This document shows, piece after piece, positions 50,577 through 60,990 of a stretch of DNA of 64,000 nt. The position numbers were made by a program, and so were the translations under genes. The stretch comes from Gracilaria domingensis. Lineage: Eukaryota > Rhodophyta > Florideophyceae > Gracilariales > Gracilariaceae. The notes below the pieces were generated by a model that was not told the DNA's origin, did not search any database, and saw only the letters and a list, made by a program, of their open reading frames with translations. The stretch lies in contig VCMS01000085.1 of assembly GCA_022539475.1 (NCBI GenBank), positions 114,698 to 178,697 on the forward strand. The letters run 5' to 3'. Position 1 is the stretch's first letter. Each line of letters starts with the position of its first letter.

Positions 50577-52679
50577 TTAGTTTTTCGAAACGGAAGTCAC
50601 CGGACTCGGCAAATTATCTCCGTTCCTGGGTCCTGGTAGACCCTCTCGTGCGGGTGCGCGCGCTTCAACCTGTTCCTCAGGGTTCCGAGCTTCTTCGGTC
50701 TTCTTGTCTTTTCCTTTATCAGGGGCGCCTAGAAAGGCCTTCATGGCTTCATATGAGGCACTCGGAACACGAGATTTCTCAGCTGACGTGAGCCACTCGT
50801 ACTGCACGAAGATACTCGATATCTCCCGAGCGGGCAACATACAAGCAGGTGATATGTGACCGTGTCGGTAACAGAAATGACAGACGGACGACGTCGACTT
50901 CTTGGGTAACCGATAACCATCGTCACGACGCTGTGGAGCGGTGACTACCCAACCGGGGCCGGAAAAACGAGAACCGTTGGAAGCATGAGCAAGCGGTGCC
51001 GCGGGTACGCGAGCTCTTCCTGCATACAGAGCAGGGTCACCCTCAGGGGTATTAACCGATGATGACGGTAACTCTGACGTTCCGAATGAGTCCGGATTGA
51101 TTCCCACGAAGTGCACATGATCTATATCCGGCTTCACGAAGTTTCTATTCAGCATGGATGAAGATGGAACTGACCCTTCGGCGAACAACGCCTTAGACCG
51201 GCGCCTCGGTTCTTGTCGCGCACGAAGCGTTTCACCCTCTGCCTGAGCATACTGGACGAGCTCCAGGTAAGTGATTCGACGCTTTTCTTCACGGTGACGA
51301 GCCACCAAAGCCCGTATCGCGCGGTCGAGTCCATCCACGAACATCGTGCATCTCTCTTGAGCAGAGTACACACTTCCGCAGCGATGAAACGCTTTATTCA
51401 AACGAGTTGAATATACCGTTTCGGTTTCACCAGGCCTCTGCTTGGTATCCCGGAGAGCGAGGATCGTGTTTTGGATTGCGTTGGCAGTTGCGTACGATAT
51501 GAGAAGGTACTGTATCGCTTCTGGCCAACAAGTAACTCCACCTTCGGAGGCTCTCGAGGAACCTCGAACAGAATTAAATTGATCCTCCGCCATACCGGAT
51601 AAGAAGTACGGTAAAGCGAGATACGCTTGAGCTTCACTCATCCCGAGTATATCGGCTTCCCGAACGAACCGGGCGAGAAAGTCTAACACCACGATTCGGT
51701 CTTCGTCATCGAGTTTCGTTTGCATGACGATGTATAATCGCTTGATGTAGTCTTTCACCTTACCGGTGCTTCGCGAACCGCGGTCAGACGACGAATCGTC
51801 CAATCGGTAATAGCGATAGGAAAGCAGCTTCCTGTATAAAGAATTCCTTGGTTTCAACTCTTTTAAACCAAGATGGCGCCTACCCTTCTCACGGGTGCGA
51901 ATAGCCCTTTGAGTGGCTTGCGTCGCTCTCGACTTTGTAGCACGTGACCGCGTGCGGTGTCGACGACCATCGTCCTCGCTGTCAGACGAGTCGGACGACG
52001 ACTTCACAGAGCCAATGCTTGAGTCGGTACTCGACGAATCCGAATTGTAGCGGACTTCCTTCTTGGACCTTCTGTGTCCCTTAACCGGCGAACGGTGTGT
52101 CGTATGCTTCGAGCCTTCATCTTCTTCATCTTTCGCGTTAACCGCGGTATCCATACGGATGATTTCCTCAAGGGAGTTCAACCGCACACGGAAACGGTTC
52201 ATTTCTTCACGACATTCCTGCATGAAGGAGTGGTACGTTTCGACAAACGTTGCTGGGGAACCCAGATTTTCCAGAATGCAATTCACGTCACGTCGCAGAA
52301 GACGGATGTCTTCTGAGACGTCTCTGAGCTGGGCCTCATCCACCTTCCCACGAAGGGACTGGACATCCTCGAAGTGGGAACTCTGAGCGAGTTGACTCAC
52401 TCTGAGTGGCGCTTCCAAGAGGTTAAATTCGGGTGAGCCAGTGCCAGTTGGCTGAGCCGCAGACGGCGTTTCCACAACAGGTGGAGCTTCCGCTGTAGCA
52501 GCGATCGCTAAAGGCGCAGACGCAACCGTGGATGCTCTTCGGGTCACCAGGGTTGGTTCAGCACGGTTCAAGTCTTCCGGGACGGACAGCCGGGATCGCG
52601 GCGGGGCAGGCGGTACTGCAGATGAACCTCCCACGGGGCGATTGGTGCCAGATCGGGATACCTGATCACGTGTAGGCAT
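50577..52679 (-). CDS. gag of chromovirus B, 700 aa
   Basis: Complete frame from ATG 52679 to TAA 50577. Pro/Ala-rich start; coiled coil with LRGKVDEAQLRDVSEDIRLLRRDVN; a Ser/Asp/Arg-rich nuclear-signal-like stretch; the capsid-like region with SYRYYRLDDSS, DRIVVLDFLARFVREADIL, SVRGSSRASEGGVTCWPEAIQYLL; and a CCHC zinc knuckle CHFCYRHGHISPAC near 50870. It ends TCG AAA AAC TAA, with the protease frame starting across the stop. Confidence 0.9.
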   Translation of the reverse strand: MPTRDQVSRSGTNRPVGGSSAVPPAPPRSRLSVPEDLNRAEPTLVTRRASTVASAPLAIAATAEAPPVVETPSAAQPTGTGSPEFNLLEAPLRVSQLAQSSHFEDVQSLRGKVDEAQLRDVSEDIRLLRRDVNCILENLGSPATFVETYHSFMQECREEMNRFRVRLNSLEEIIRMDTAVNAKDEEDEGSKHTTHRSPVKGHRRSKKEVRYNSDSSSTDSSIGSVKSSSDSSDSEDDGRRHRTRSRATKSRATQATQRAIRTREKGRRHLGLKELKPRNSLYRKLLSYRYYRLDDSSSDRGSRSTGKVKDYIKRLYIVMQTKLDDEDRIVVLDFLARFVREADILGMSEAQAYLALPYFLSGMAEDQFNSVRGSSRASEGGVTCWPEAIQYLLISYATANAIQNTILALRDTKQRPGETETVYSTRLNKAFHRCGSVYSAQERCTMFVDGLDRAIRALVARHREEKRRITYLELVQYAQAEGETLRARQEPRRRSKALFAEGSVPSSSMLNRNFVKPDIDHVHFVGINPDSFGTSELPSSSVNTPEGDPALYAGRARVPAAPLAHASNGSRFSGPGWVVTAPQRRDDGYRLPKKSTSSVCHFCYRHGHISPACMLPAREISSIFVQYEWLTSAEKSRVPSASYEAMKAFLGAPDKGKDKKTEEARNPEEQVEARAPAREGLPGPRNGDNLPSPVTSVSKN

Positions 52680-52825
52680 CGGAAACGATATGAATCGATT
52701 TCGATACTCCCAAGAGCGGGGACAATAAAACGAGACAACTGAAAACCAGTGTTCTAAACAACCAAACCTTCGAGACTTCCAATCGGAAACACTTCCAAAT
52801 CGGAATCAATTCAAGAACGAATCCC

Positions 52826-52843
52826 TTCTAGGTCGGGAGACCA
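52826..52843 (-). other. primer-binding site of B
   Basis: Minus-strand TGGTCTCCCGACCTAGAA, two bases after the LTR end (...CACTACA). Identical to A and C. Confidence 0.8.
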
Positions 52844-52845
52844 CT

Positions 52846-53753
52846 TGTAGTGCAAATCCCACTTGGGAGAAATGACACTCAAGGTGCTCGAATCCTTGCT
52901 CCCTTGGGAGGTAAACTCAGCAGAAGAGCCCTCCGTATACGGATAGCACGTGTGTAAGTCCGCCCGTACTTCGGAAATACCACGGAGGTGACGGCTGGAA
53001 TGGCCAAGAAGGGATCTGTAAGCAAACGTCCGAGAGTCGGAGATCTCTGATCGGAGGCGGAAGGGGACGAACCCAGGTCGACGGTGTGCCTCTAAAAAGA
53101 GGGAAAGATAGGGAAAAGGATGGAAAAAGGGGAAAGGGGAGAAAAGAAAAAGGGACAAACCCGAGAGCGGGGTCGTGCGACAAGCGGCAACAGACCCGGG
53201 TGGAGGGTGACGATGTGTATTGAGCCCACGCGGCAGACCTCTATACAGAGTCGATACAATATCTGAACACCAGAGTAGGAGACACCTGCAAATAAATGTG
53301 CGAACACAGTCCGAAGACAAACGTAGTGTTAGATCAGGGTACCTGAGTGATCCCTTGGGGATGAAATAAGCGAAGCCGTACGCGGTGACCCTCCTCGCGG
53401 AGTCGTGCACTGCGCGCAGGCGCTCAAGTCAGAGCCTCGCACAAGGTTGAGTTTACTTTGTGGTGGTGACGGCGAGGTCGCCATCACCTAAGTAGGTTTC
53501 CATAAATTATACTAAATAATTAAACTAAGTAGTGCCAAATACGGCAGAGCCACACACGTGTTGCACTTGTGCAGACCCGCCTTGGCGGCCACTAATTCAA
53601 GTAACCAATCCAATTTTCTTTGTAACAGAGTCAATCCACACACGCGTACAGGCGATCCACTGCCACAACCAGTTACCAATTCATCAGCCCCATCGGGTAC
53701 CACCATGCCATATGGCGTCAGAATGCCACCTAAATTCATAACCTTGCTGTAGA
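52846..53753 (-). repeat. 5' LTR of chromovirus B
   Basis: The window-left edge TGTAGTGCAAATCCC at 52846 is sharp. The other edge is taken at about 53753 (TTGCTGTAGA, complement TCTACAGCAA, close to the TGTAGAGCAA start of the related solo LTR at 6103). It contains the B-type blocks GTGACCCTCCTCGCGGAGTCG and CACCTAAGTAGGT. The outer edge lies against the copia fragment. Confidence 0.75.
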
Positions 53754-55035
53754 GGCAACTCGAAAAGCGGAGGTGTTATGAGATGGAACACGTCACAAAT
53801 GCGAAATCGCGATTGCTCTACAAAACTGACCACGTTTCCATCTCCAACCCACACAGTCTTCTTCACAGATGATTGTACGGGAGTGATGAAGTACTTCTTG
53901 TTGTTGGTCATATGCCTCGTAGATCCAGAGTCCAGATACCAGCGATCTTCCTGTCCCTTCCGAACCTTATGGTTAGCCACAAATGCAGTCTCATCCAGTG
54001 TGACAAGTTCAGAACTGTCGAATTCATCCACAGTAAGGTCAATTGTCTCCATCATGTGGTCTTCATGGTCTTCATAGTGTGCTACGATGAGACCAGCTAC
54101 CTCATCTGAGTCATCATCATCACGAACCTTCTTACTGTCACGAGCAGAACCTTTTCCCTTGTAGTTCTTACTCTCAGGATTTTCCCAGCAGTTCTTCTTC
54201 AGATGTCTCTTCTTCTTACAGAAGAAACATTTCCGTTCACGCGTTGAACGTTTCGTGCGCGCTTGGAGAGCTCTCGTCTGAGAAACATCGACGTGAGATC
54301 CTCGCTCTTGCTTAGCAAGTTGCCCTTCACTGGAGATCAATCGCGGCACGGCATCTTTCAGATAAGCCCCATTCTGACTAATTACCTCCTCTGTAACTTC
54401 AAAGTCTTTAGTTGCAACTCGAAGGAAAGCCCGTAGCTTCTCAGCATCGGATACAGTATGCCCAATACCACTCAACTTCAATCTCAATCACGGCCAGGCG
54501 GTTGATGTAGTCCAAGACGCTCTCGGATGCGTCCATCCGCATGTCTTGGTGGCGTTCCAAGAATACGTGAATAGTTGCCTGCGAAACCATTCCGAAGTAG
54601 GTCTTCAGGTTTGTCCATACCCCGGCAGGGTTTCGTATCTTCATGACTGGTGCAACGCAGGACTCATGAATTGATAACAGAATGAAAGACAACGCAGTGT
54701 CGCAACGCGTTTCGTACTTCGCTGTTCCTCACCTGTCTCGGGCTTGGCTTCCGTACCCGTAGCCAGTTGCCGCACACCCTTTGAACGCAGTACAAGCTCG
54801 ATCTCGTGTGACCATATAAAGTAGTTGTCTGCCTTCACGAGCGGTATGCGTAGCCTTCCGGCGTCAAACAAGTCTCCGAAATCCTGAAACTCCGCGTACG
54901 AGCGTTCACGTTGGCGTTGAGTAGTGGTATTGTTGCGTGAGGGTGCCCGATAACCTGTTCAAAGGTAGCACAGGCGTCTCGCCTGGAGTCAAGGAAGGTT
55001 GGAGAGGATGTCTTTCCCTCTAGATGTTTACTGAT
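53754..55035 (-). pseudogene. Ty1/copia gag-protease fragment
   Basis: On the minus strand 54871-54641 reads as the start of copia Gag (RLRIPLVKADNYFIWSHEIELVLRSKGV...). 54692-54441 continues (KIRNPAGVWTNLKTYFG..., DYINRLAVIEIE), and after another shift 54487 onward runs LSGIGHTVSDAEKLRAFLR to a CCHC knuckle CFFCKKKRHLKKNC and the protease WYLDSGSTRHMTNNKKYF. It ends at the LTR of B. Frameshifted, without LTRs, RT or integrase. The short stretch 54872-55035 upstream shows no motif. Confidence 0.8.
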
Positions 55036-55607
55036 TGTAGTATAGCTCGGCCAGATCAACGGGGGCTCTACAAGACCAAGTGGTGACGTCACGGGCTCCC
55101 GGGCACGTGTGTCTACTGTACCACGTGGGACGCGCAAGCGCAGGCTTGGACAGGACTAATTAGTCTATTTTCGATAATTTAGAATTAATATTTACTAGGT
55201 AGTGTAGATATGTGGCCGGGGTGGTGCACCACAAATGCACCTCCCGGTGGCCCACGTGGCACTAGGCCCGTGAGAGCCGGAGGGGCGCTCGGGTGTACTA
55301 AACCCCCGAGACGCCAACCTCCCACACCAAATGGTAAAGTCAAGCACCAACTAGGCTAATTTGACACCAGTTCGGTTCTACAGTCACCAATTGGTAAGTC
55401 TAGTAGTCCTCTAATAGTTTTGCTGACCTCGAGGGTTATACGTGCCTGCCGCACACCAGTGCAGGCGTATTTACCACTTGGTCACCGTGCACTATAGGCA
55501 ACGGCGGGTGCTGCCGACCTATTAGGTGTCACGCGTTTCACTCCTCCGCCGGGTCGAGCCCACGCAGGGCTCCCCACTAGCAGCTCGCACCGATCGGTTA
55601 TACCACA
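55036..55607 (+). repeat. 5' LTR of chromovirus C
   Basis: TGTAGTATAGC at 55036 and TTATACCACA ending at 55607 form the inverted ends (TGTRGTATA). 572 bp. Contains at least six CCANNTGG palindromes (55076, 55121, 55252, 55327, 55387, 55474). Confidence 0.75.
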
Positions 55608-55612
55608 TATTT

Positions 55613-55630
55613 TGGTCTCCCGACCTAGAA
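55613..55630 (+). other. primer-binding site of C
   Basis: TGGTCTCCCGACCTAGAA, five bases after the LTR end; the same 18-mer as in A and B. Confidence 0.8.
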
Positions 55631-55740
55631 ATCTGTGGATTACCAAGTGGTTTTGGGAAGGGAGGATTTGGAAGTCACGAGATACCTGAGTGGTTTGGTT
55701 GCCGTTGCCGAAGCAATTTGCTCCGACACCAGTTACCTAA

Positions 55741-58008
55741 ATGGAGAAACGGAGCGTCCGTCACCCGAAAAGGGCGCCGAGCGCTCCACCAAGTGGCCAC
55801 CCCGTACGGGGTTCGGTGTCCTATCCGGTGTTGGATAACCCGGAGGACCTGATTCGGAAGGAACGCCCACCGAGGGGGAAGAAGGAAGACCGAGAGGCTG
55901 GGGGCCCCTCGACCCTTCCCCGGGCTGACCAAGTGGACGGAGGAGCAGGCTCCGCAAGGGCGGAGCCCGCTCCTGTAACAACCCCAGTGGTAGACCAAAT
56001 GGAGGTGCCAGTCGGACCGCGACTGGACTTGGACGAGGTCACCCGAGTGGTAGTTGATCGAGCCTCCCAGGAGGTCCTCGACAAGGTACCTGTGGTGGTG
56101 TTACAGTACCTCGAGAACGAGGTACGAGGACACATCGACCGATTGGTTATGCTGGCTCTGCAGCAGCAAGGGGCTAAGCTTCAACCTGAGATGGTGGCCC
56201 AGGCCGCGCTCATGAAGCAAGCTCCCCCGCCTGCAGTAGACGCCACCAAACCACTTGGTATTCTCCACCCTAACCTTCCTACACAACCGACTGGTGAAGG
56301 ATTTATCGACCGCATGGGGAAAGGGGCAGAGCCTCCAGGGATGGAGGGCCCGAGGTACGTTTACCTCCCCCAACCTACTGGTGTAGCTCCGTCAGGACCA
56401 AGTGGTGGAGACCCTGATGGAGATTCGTCGAGCTCAGGAGACGAGCGTCGACGTAAACCAAATGGTAAGAAGAAGAAAACCAAAAGGGGAAAGAGAAAGA
56501 GTCGCCGGTCGGACTCGGACTCTTCGTCCTCAGACACCGATTCGGATTCGTCAGGAGACGACGACCGTACAGGTTCACGACGCAAGAGGAAGGACTCTCG
56601 CAAGAAGAAAGGAAAGAATCCCCGCAAGGGTAAGACCAAAAGGTATAACGATTCGGACTCAACTTCCGACGAGGAGACTGACCTAGAGGTGCTTACGCCG
56701 CTCAATGATTTATTCACCAAAGCGGTTGACTATCGTACCTATAGGTTAGAGAACAGACAGGCTGAGTATACCAAAGAGGTAGCTCAGAAGATAACGAAGC
56801 ATCATAGGAAGCTTCGTTTCCAACTGGGTGAAACTCGCTTTAGCGGGGATGACCCTATTGCGATCATTGATTTCCTTCAAAGGTTCAAGATCGCTTGTGA
56901 TCAGAATGGGTTTTCAGAGGCAGCAGCCATGTGGCTGTTTCAATTCTACCTAACTGGTCAGGCTGGAGCGTTGCTCCACAGCCGCCTCCAAGGAAACACC
57001 ATGGCGGTGGACGAAGACCAAACGGAAATGTTGACGACATACCCACAGGTGGTTCACTTCCTACTGGAAACCTACGCGACTGATGAGGTAATCCAGGAGG
57101 CGTACGCAGAGGTGCTTGCGTACCGCCAGCGCGCGGGACAAACCGAATTGGAATTCGCTCGCTCCTTATGGGCATTAGCCTCCCGCTGTGGAAGCGTCTT
57201 TACTACCAAAAGGTTGAAATCGATGTACGCCGACAACGTGGCGAAGTCTATCCGATCACAGGTTCGTAACTACCTAGCTACCAACCGCACGGTCGACTGC
57301 AACGCACTAGCCCGCCATGCACAGGGACTAGGCGACACCGTTCGGTCAGGGGCCAGGAAAGACTCCGCACCACTTGGCAAACCATCGAAGGAGAAAGGAA
57401 AAACCAGGCGGTCAGTGTTTGACGTAGAGGAAGAGGAGACCACTACGGGGGAGGCGTCCACACAATACGCCTCCCAGGGTCACCCAGTCCACTTGGTGCA
57501 TGCACAACCGACAACTCGATCGCACGGTAATACCTCTTGGTCCAGCTCGCTATCCAGCGAGCCACCCTCGAGACAAACCTCAGCTCCACCATCACAGGTA
57601 TCCGTACCGGTCAGCCCGGTCCTAGCGGTACCATTCAAGCAATATGGTGAACGAGGACCACCCCCGCAGCAACGGAGTGCAGTACCTACTGGAGGCCGTC
57701 CCCCATCGCGCGCGTCGTCGCTCGCGATGAAGGACCCCACAACCGGCAATCTCCTCTGTTGGTTCTGTTTGTCGCCTCACCACTTGGCCACAGCGTGCCC
57801 AAGTGTGGCTCCGCAGAACAGGAACGCTCTCCTGACTGCTCGCCAGCAGAACCACCAGGATATATTTGGGCCCCCGGCGCGGAGCGCAGGCACGGGACAC
57901 GCAAATGCGCGACCCAATGCAGCCACACCTCATCAGGTACACCTCGTTACGGAGCAGGACCAAACGGATCCCGCCCCGCAGGCGGAAAACGCCGAACAGT
58001 TGGGATAG
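55741..58008 (+). CDS. gag of chromovirus C, 755 aa
   Basis: ATG 55741 to TAG 58006-58008. The N-terminal third is Pro/Glu-rich with a helical LDEVTRVVVDRASQEVLDKVPVVVLQYL segment. A long Ser/Asp/Lys/Arg stretch (about 235-310) has nuclear-signal-like KKKKTKRGKRKSRR. The capsid-like region has RTYRLENRQAEYTKE, RFSGDDPIAIIDFLQRFKIACDQNGFSE, ...LARHAQGLGD. A CCHC knuckle CWFCLSPHHLATAC lies at about 57757-57798. The pol frame overlaps in the -1 phase; a GGAAAAC heptamer in the right phase stands at 57984-57990. Confidence 0.88.
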   Translation: MEKRSVRHPKRAPSAPPSGHPVRGSVSYPVLDNPEDLIRKERPPRGKKEDREAGGPSTLPRADQVDGGAGSARAEPAPVTTPVVDQMEVPVGPRLDLDEVTRVVVDRASQEVLDKVPVVVLQYLENEVRGHIDRLVMLALQQQGAKLQPEMVAQAALMKQAPPPAVDATKPLGILHPNLPTQPTGEGFIDRMGKGAEPPGMEGPRYVYLPQPTGVAPSGPSGGDPDGDSSSSGDERRRKPNGKKKKTKRGKRKSRRSDSDSSSSDTDSDSSGDDDRTGSRRKRKDSRKKKGKNPRKGKTKRYNDSDSTSDEETDLEVLTPLNDLFTKAVDYRTYRLENRQAEYTKEVAQKITKHHRKLRFQLGETRFSGDDPIAIIDFLQRFKIACDQNGFSEAAAMWLFQFYLTGQAGALLHSRLQGNTMAVDEDQTEMLTTYPQVVHFLLETYATDEVIQEAYAEVLAYRQRAGQTELEFARSLWALASRCGSVFTTKRLKSMYADNVAKSIRSQVRNYLATNRTVDCNALARHAQGLGDTVRSGARKDSAPLGKPSKEKGKTRRSVFDVEEEETTTGEASTQYASQGHPVHLVHAQPTTRSHGNTSWSSSLSSEPPSRQTSAPPSQVSVPVSPVLAVPFKQYGERGPPPQQRSAVPTGGRPPSRASSLAMKDPTTGNLLCWFCLSPHHLATACPSVAPQNRNALLTARQQNHQDIFGPPARSAGTGHANARPNAATPHQVHLVTEQDQTDPAPQAENAEQLG
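57984..57990 (+). promoter_or_regulatory. candidate -1 frameshift site in C
   Basis: G GAA AAC in gag phase, six codons before the gag stop. Slipping back one base at AAC enters the protease frame. B has G AAA AAC directly before its gag stop and A has CTA AAC. Confidence 0.45.
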
Positions 58009-58973
58009 AGGCCTTCCCCAACTGTCCGAAGACGGAAGGCCTTCCAGAACCAAGTGGTGCAAGTATGGACAATTACCCATTGGTTACAGGGGAGGAGAGC
58101 CTCATGGACGGCACCGAACCGATATGCTTTCTCAAGCATAGTAACTATAAGGTAAACGTCACCCTCGGGTTTACTTCTAACCACTTGGTACCATGCGTCA
58201 CTGTCCTGGACACCGGGGCAGGACCTAATCTGGTGAATGCCAAACTATTAACTAACAGACAACGTAATAAGCTTCAGCCATGTACATTAACTAACCCACT
58301 GGTTGACGCCAACAACAGACCACTAACCGTCATGGGAGCGCTTACCATAATGGTATTGATTGACACCATGAGGGTCCGAGTTCGCTTCATAGTCGTTAAC
58401 CAACTGGCAACAGACTGTGTCCTCGGAACAACTTTTATAGACCAGCATGTCAGGGCAATTTTTCCACGTTCTAAGACAGTTCTGTTCCATAATGGCCCCC
58501 GGATCGCCATTATTGGTAACCACAAGGGTGCCTCTCCGAAAGAGAACCGCACTCAACACCAACCGGTCCCGGAAAACACACTCTCCAACAAGGTGCGATT
58601 GGCAAAGGCGGTAACCATACCGTCTATGAACCACTTGGTAGTGAAGGTCACATGCCAACAACCTGGCCTGTTATCCATTCAGAACCATTCACGGTTGGCC
58701 GAACGACACATGACCTTAATGGCGAATGGTATAGTCGACAACATACCGACAAAACCGTTTCAGGTCTACCTGAGTAACTTCAGCAACCGCCCGGTCAAGT
58801 TGCCAAAGCACACCGTAATCGGTCTTGCCTTACCGGCTCCCCGTACGATCTTTACAATTATACCACAATGGTCCCACGAGGTCGTGGATGCTAAGGAAGG
58901 GGGGGGGCAGTGTCAATTCGTTCAATTCGTCGAATTCGTCGCGAACAGACCATATGGTGCAGCGACTAGCTGA
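58000..58973 (+). CDS. protease region of C pol
   Basis: Continues from gag in the -1 phase. VTVLDTGAGPNLVNAKLL carries the catalytic DTGA at 58209. Then VDANNRPLTVMGAL, VLGTTFIDQHVRAIF and a linker (SNKVRLAKAVTIPSMNHLVVKVTCQQPG...) follow. It leaves the RT frame at the G-run 58898-58907. Confidence 0.85.
58891..58907 (+). promoter_or_regulatory. internal polypurine tract, pre-RT (C)
   Basis: CTAAGGAAGGGGGGGGG, resembling the 3' polypurine core CCTAAGGAGGGG of A. B has the same core at the same place before RT (49610-49600, minus strand). Confidence 0.5.
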
Positions 58974-60990
58974 GCGAGAAGACCAGAAACTGGAGCTCGA
59001 CCCAGTGACCAATTGGAAGACGGAGGTGAATATAGGACTTGAAGGGGAAGAGCTCAGAGCTCGGATCCTTGGACTCCTGGAGCCATTCAGTACCATGTGG
59101 TCGGGTAAGCTGGGAGCCATTAAGGCCACCCAGCACAGGATTGACCTCAAACCGGACTCCCGTCCCATCCACCAACAGCCATACCGCGCGGGACATAAGG
59201 CCCGTGAGGTAGAGCTGGAGGAGGTAGAGCGGATGCTCCGCGAGGGGGTTATAGAACCGGCAAACTCGGAATGGGCTAGCCCTGTAGTGCTAGTCCAAAA
59301 ACGAGGAGAGACCCGTATGAGGTTCTGTATTGACTACAGAAAACTTAATGCCGTAACGGTAAGGGACTCGTACCCCATCCCGAGGATGGATGAATGCATC
59401 GACTCCCGAGGAGATGCGAACATCTTTACCACACTGGACGCGAACTGCGGGTATTGGCAGATCGAAATACCAGAGGGTGACCGTGATAAGACTGCGTTTA
59501 CATGCCACGCAGGCCTGTATCGCTTCTTACGCATGCCGTTTGGTTTAAGAAACGCCCCCGCTACCTTCTAAAGAGCGTTAGACATCATACTGTCTAAAGT
59601 GAAGTGGACAACCGCATTGGTATACATAGATGACGTAGTCATCTACTCGAGGTCCATAGAGGAGCACTTCTCGCACGTCCAAGTGGTACTGCAGTTGCTA
59701 CAAGAGGCAGGCGTGACCCTCAAACTACGAAAGTGTATGTTCTTCAACCAAGAGGTAGAGTACCTAGGGCATACAATAAGCCCCGGGAAACTCGAAGTGA
59801 CCAAACGGAATATCCGAGCGGTACAGGAAGCGAAGCTCCCTACGTCGCAAACGGACATACGATCCTTTATAGGTCTATGCAACGTTTACCGGCGGTTCAT
59901 CAAGGGTTTTGCAAAGATAGCCGCACCCTTGAACCGGAGGTTGCAGAAGGGGCAGCCCACACACTTTGACCACCTGGAAGAGGACGAGGTAGAGGCGTTC
60001 TATACATTGAAAGCAGCGCTTCTCTCCCCACCGGTACTGGCATTGCCCAAAACGGGACTCCCGTATACACTGGACACGGATGCGTCGGACGCCCAAATAG
60101 GTTGCTGCCTAATGCAGGAACAGGAGGACGGCAAGCTCGCACCAATTGGGTATTGGAGTAGAGCTCTTAACCAAGCGGAGCAGAACTACACCGTAACGGA
60201 GAAGGAATGCCTAGCGGTTGTTTGGAGCATGCTCATGCTACGTCCTTACCTATATGGTGTGCGCTTCACGCTCCGAACGGATCACGACTCCTTGAGATGG
60301 ATATTAGGCTTGGCGGACGCATCGGGTCGTCTGGCCCGATGGCGTCTGAGACTCTCGGAGTTTGAGTACGATGTGCAGTACCGCCCCGGGGTCAAGCACC
60401 GAGTGGCGGATGCATTGTCCCGGTTGAATACCGAAGGATTGGACACTGACCCAGTGGACGACGACATCCCATGCTTTACTATAGAACTAGCTAACCACGA
60501 GGTCAATGAAGTTCTGAAGGGATATTGGCATGATGACAGTACGTACCAAGTGGTAGTGGAGACCCTCCTTCCTGTGGAGGAAGGGGAACACGCTCCAATC
60601 ACCCGTGAGGAATTCTTACGCGAACAATCGACCGATAGGTTGTGCAAAACGCTCGCTGACGTACTTGGAAGGAAGGATTCTCATTTCGACGTCGACCACA
60701 ATGGGTACCTCATCAGACGCTCACCTTTAGACGGAGCTCTCCAGAAGGTCGTACCTGAGTCATTAAGACAAAGGGTGTTATATCTGTCACACAATCCACG
60801 GCTTTCGGGGCACCCTGGAGCCACGCGGTTGTACTATACCCTTCGGAGGCAATTCTACTGGCCGCATATGGCTAACGATGTATATACCTATGTGGCGCAA
60901 TGCAATTCGTGCATTAAGACCCGAGGTGGTGTGGCGAAGCACAGGAAGTACCTGAAGCTATTCCCGGCGGCGGGGCCCTGGAATTCGTAG
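58966..60990 (+). pseudogene. RT, RNase H and integrase zinc module of C
   Basis: RT: HRIDLKPDSRPIHQQPYRAGH, SPVVLVQKRGETRMRFCIDYRKLNA, FTTLDANCGYWQIEI, MPFGLRNAPATF and then TAA at 59569-59571 (CAA in relatives), VYIDDVVIYS with YxDD. RNase H: LDTDASDAQIGCCL, VTEKECLAVVWSM, RTDHDSLRW, VADALSRLN. Integrase zinc module: YLSHNPRLSGHPGATRLYYTLRRQFYWPHM...CNSC. One frame except for the single stop; it shifts at about 60975. Confidence 0.9.

Larger units (their letters stand above)
43147..53753 (-). mobile_element. Ty3/gypsy chromovirus 'B', 5' LTR to antisense ORF
   Basis: On the minus strand: 5' LTR (about 53753-52846), primer-binding site (52843-52826), gag, protease, RT, RNase H, integrase, tail and chromodomain; then the opposite-strand ORF 43147-44381. 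The 3' LTR is missing because the DIRS-like element abuts the start of the antisense ORF. Pol carries several in-frame stops and one foreign-looking insert. Same family as A by gag and tail sequence. Confidence 0.88.
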
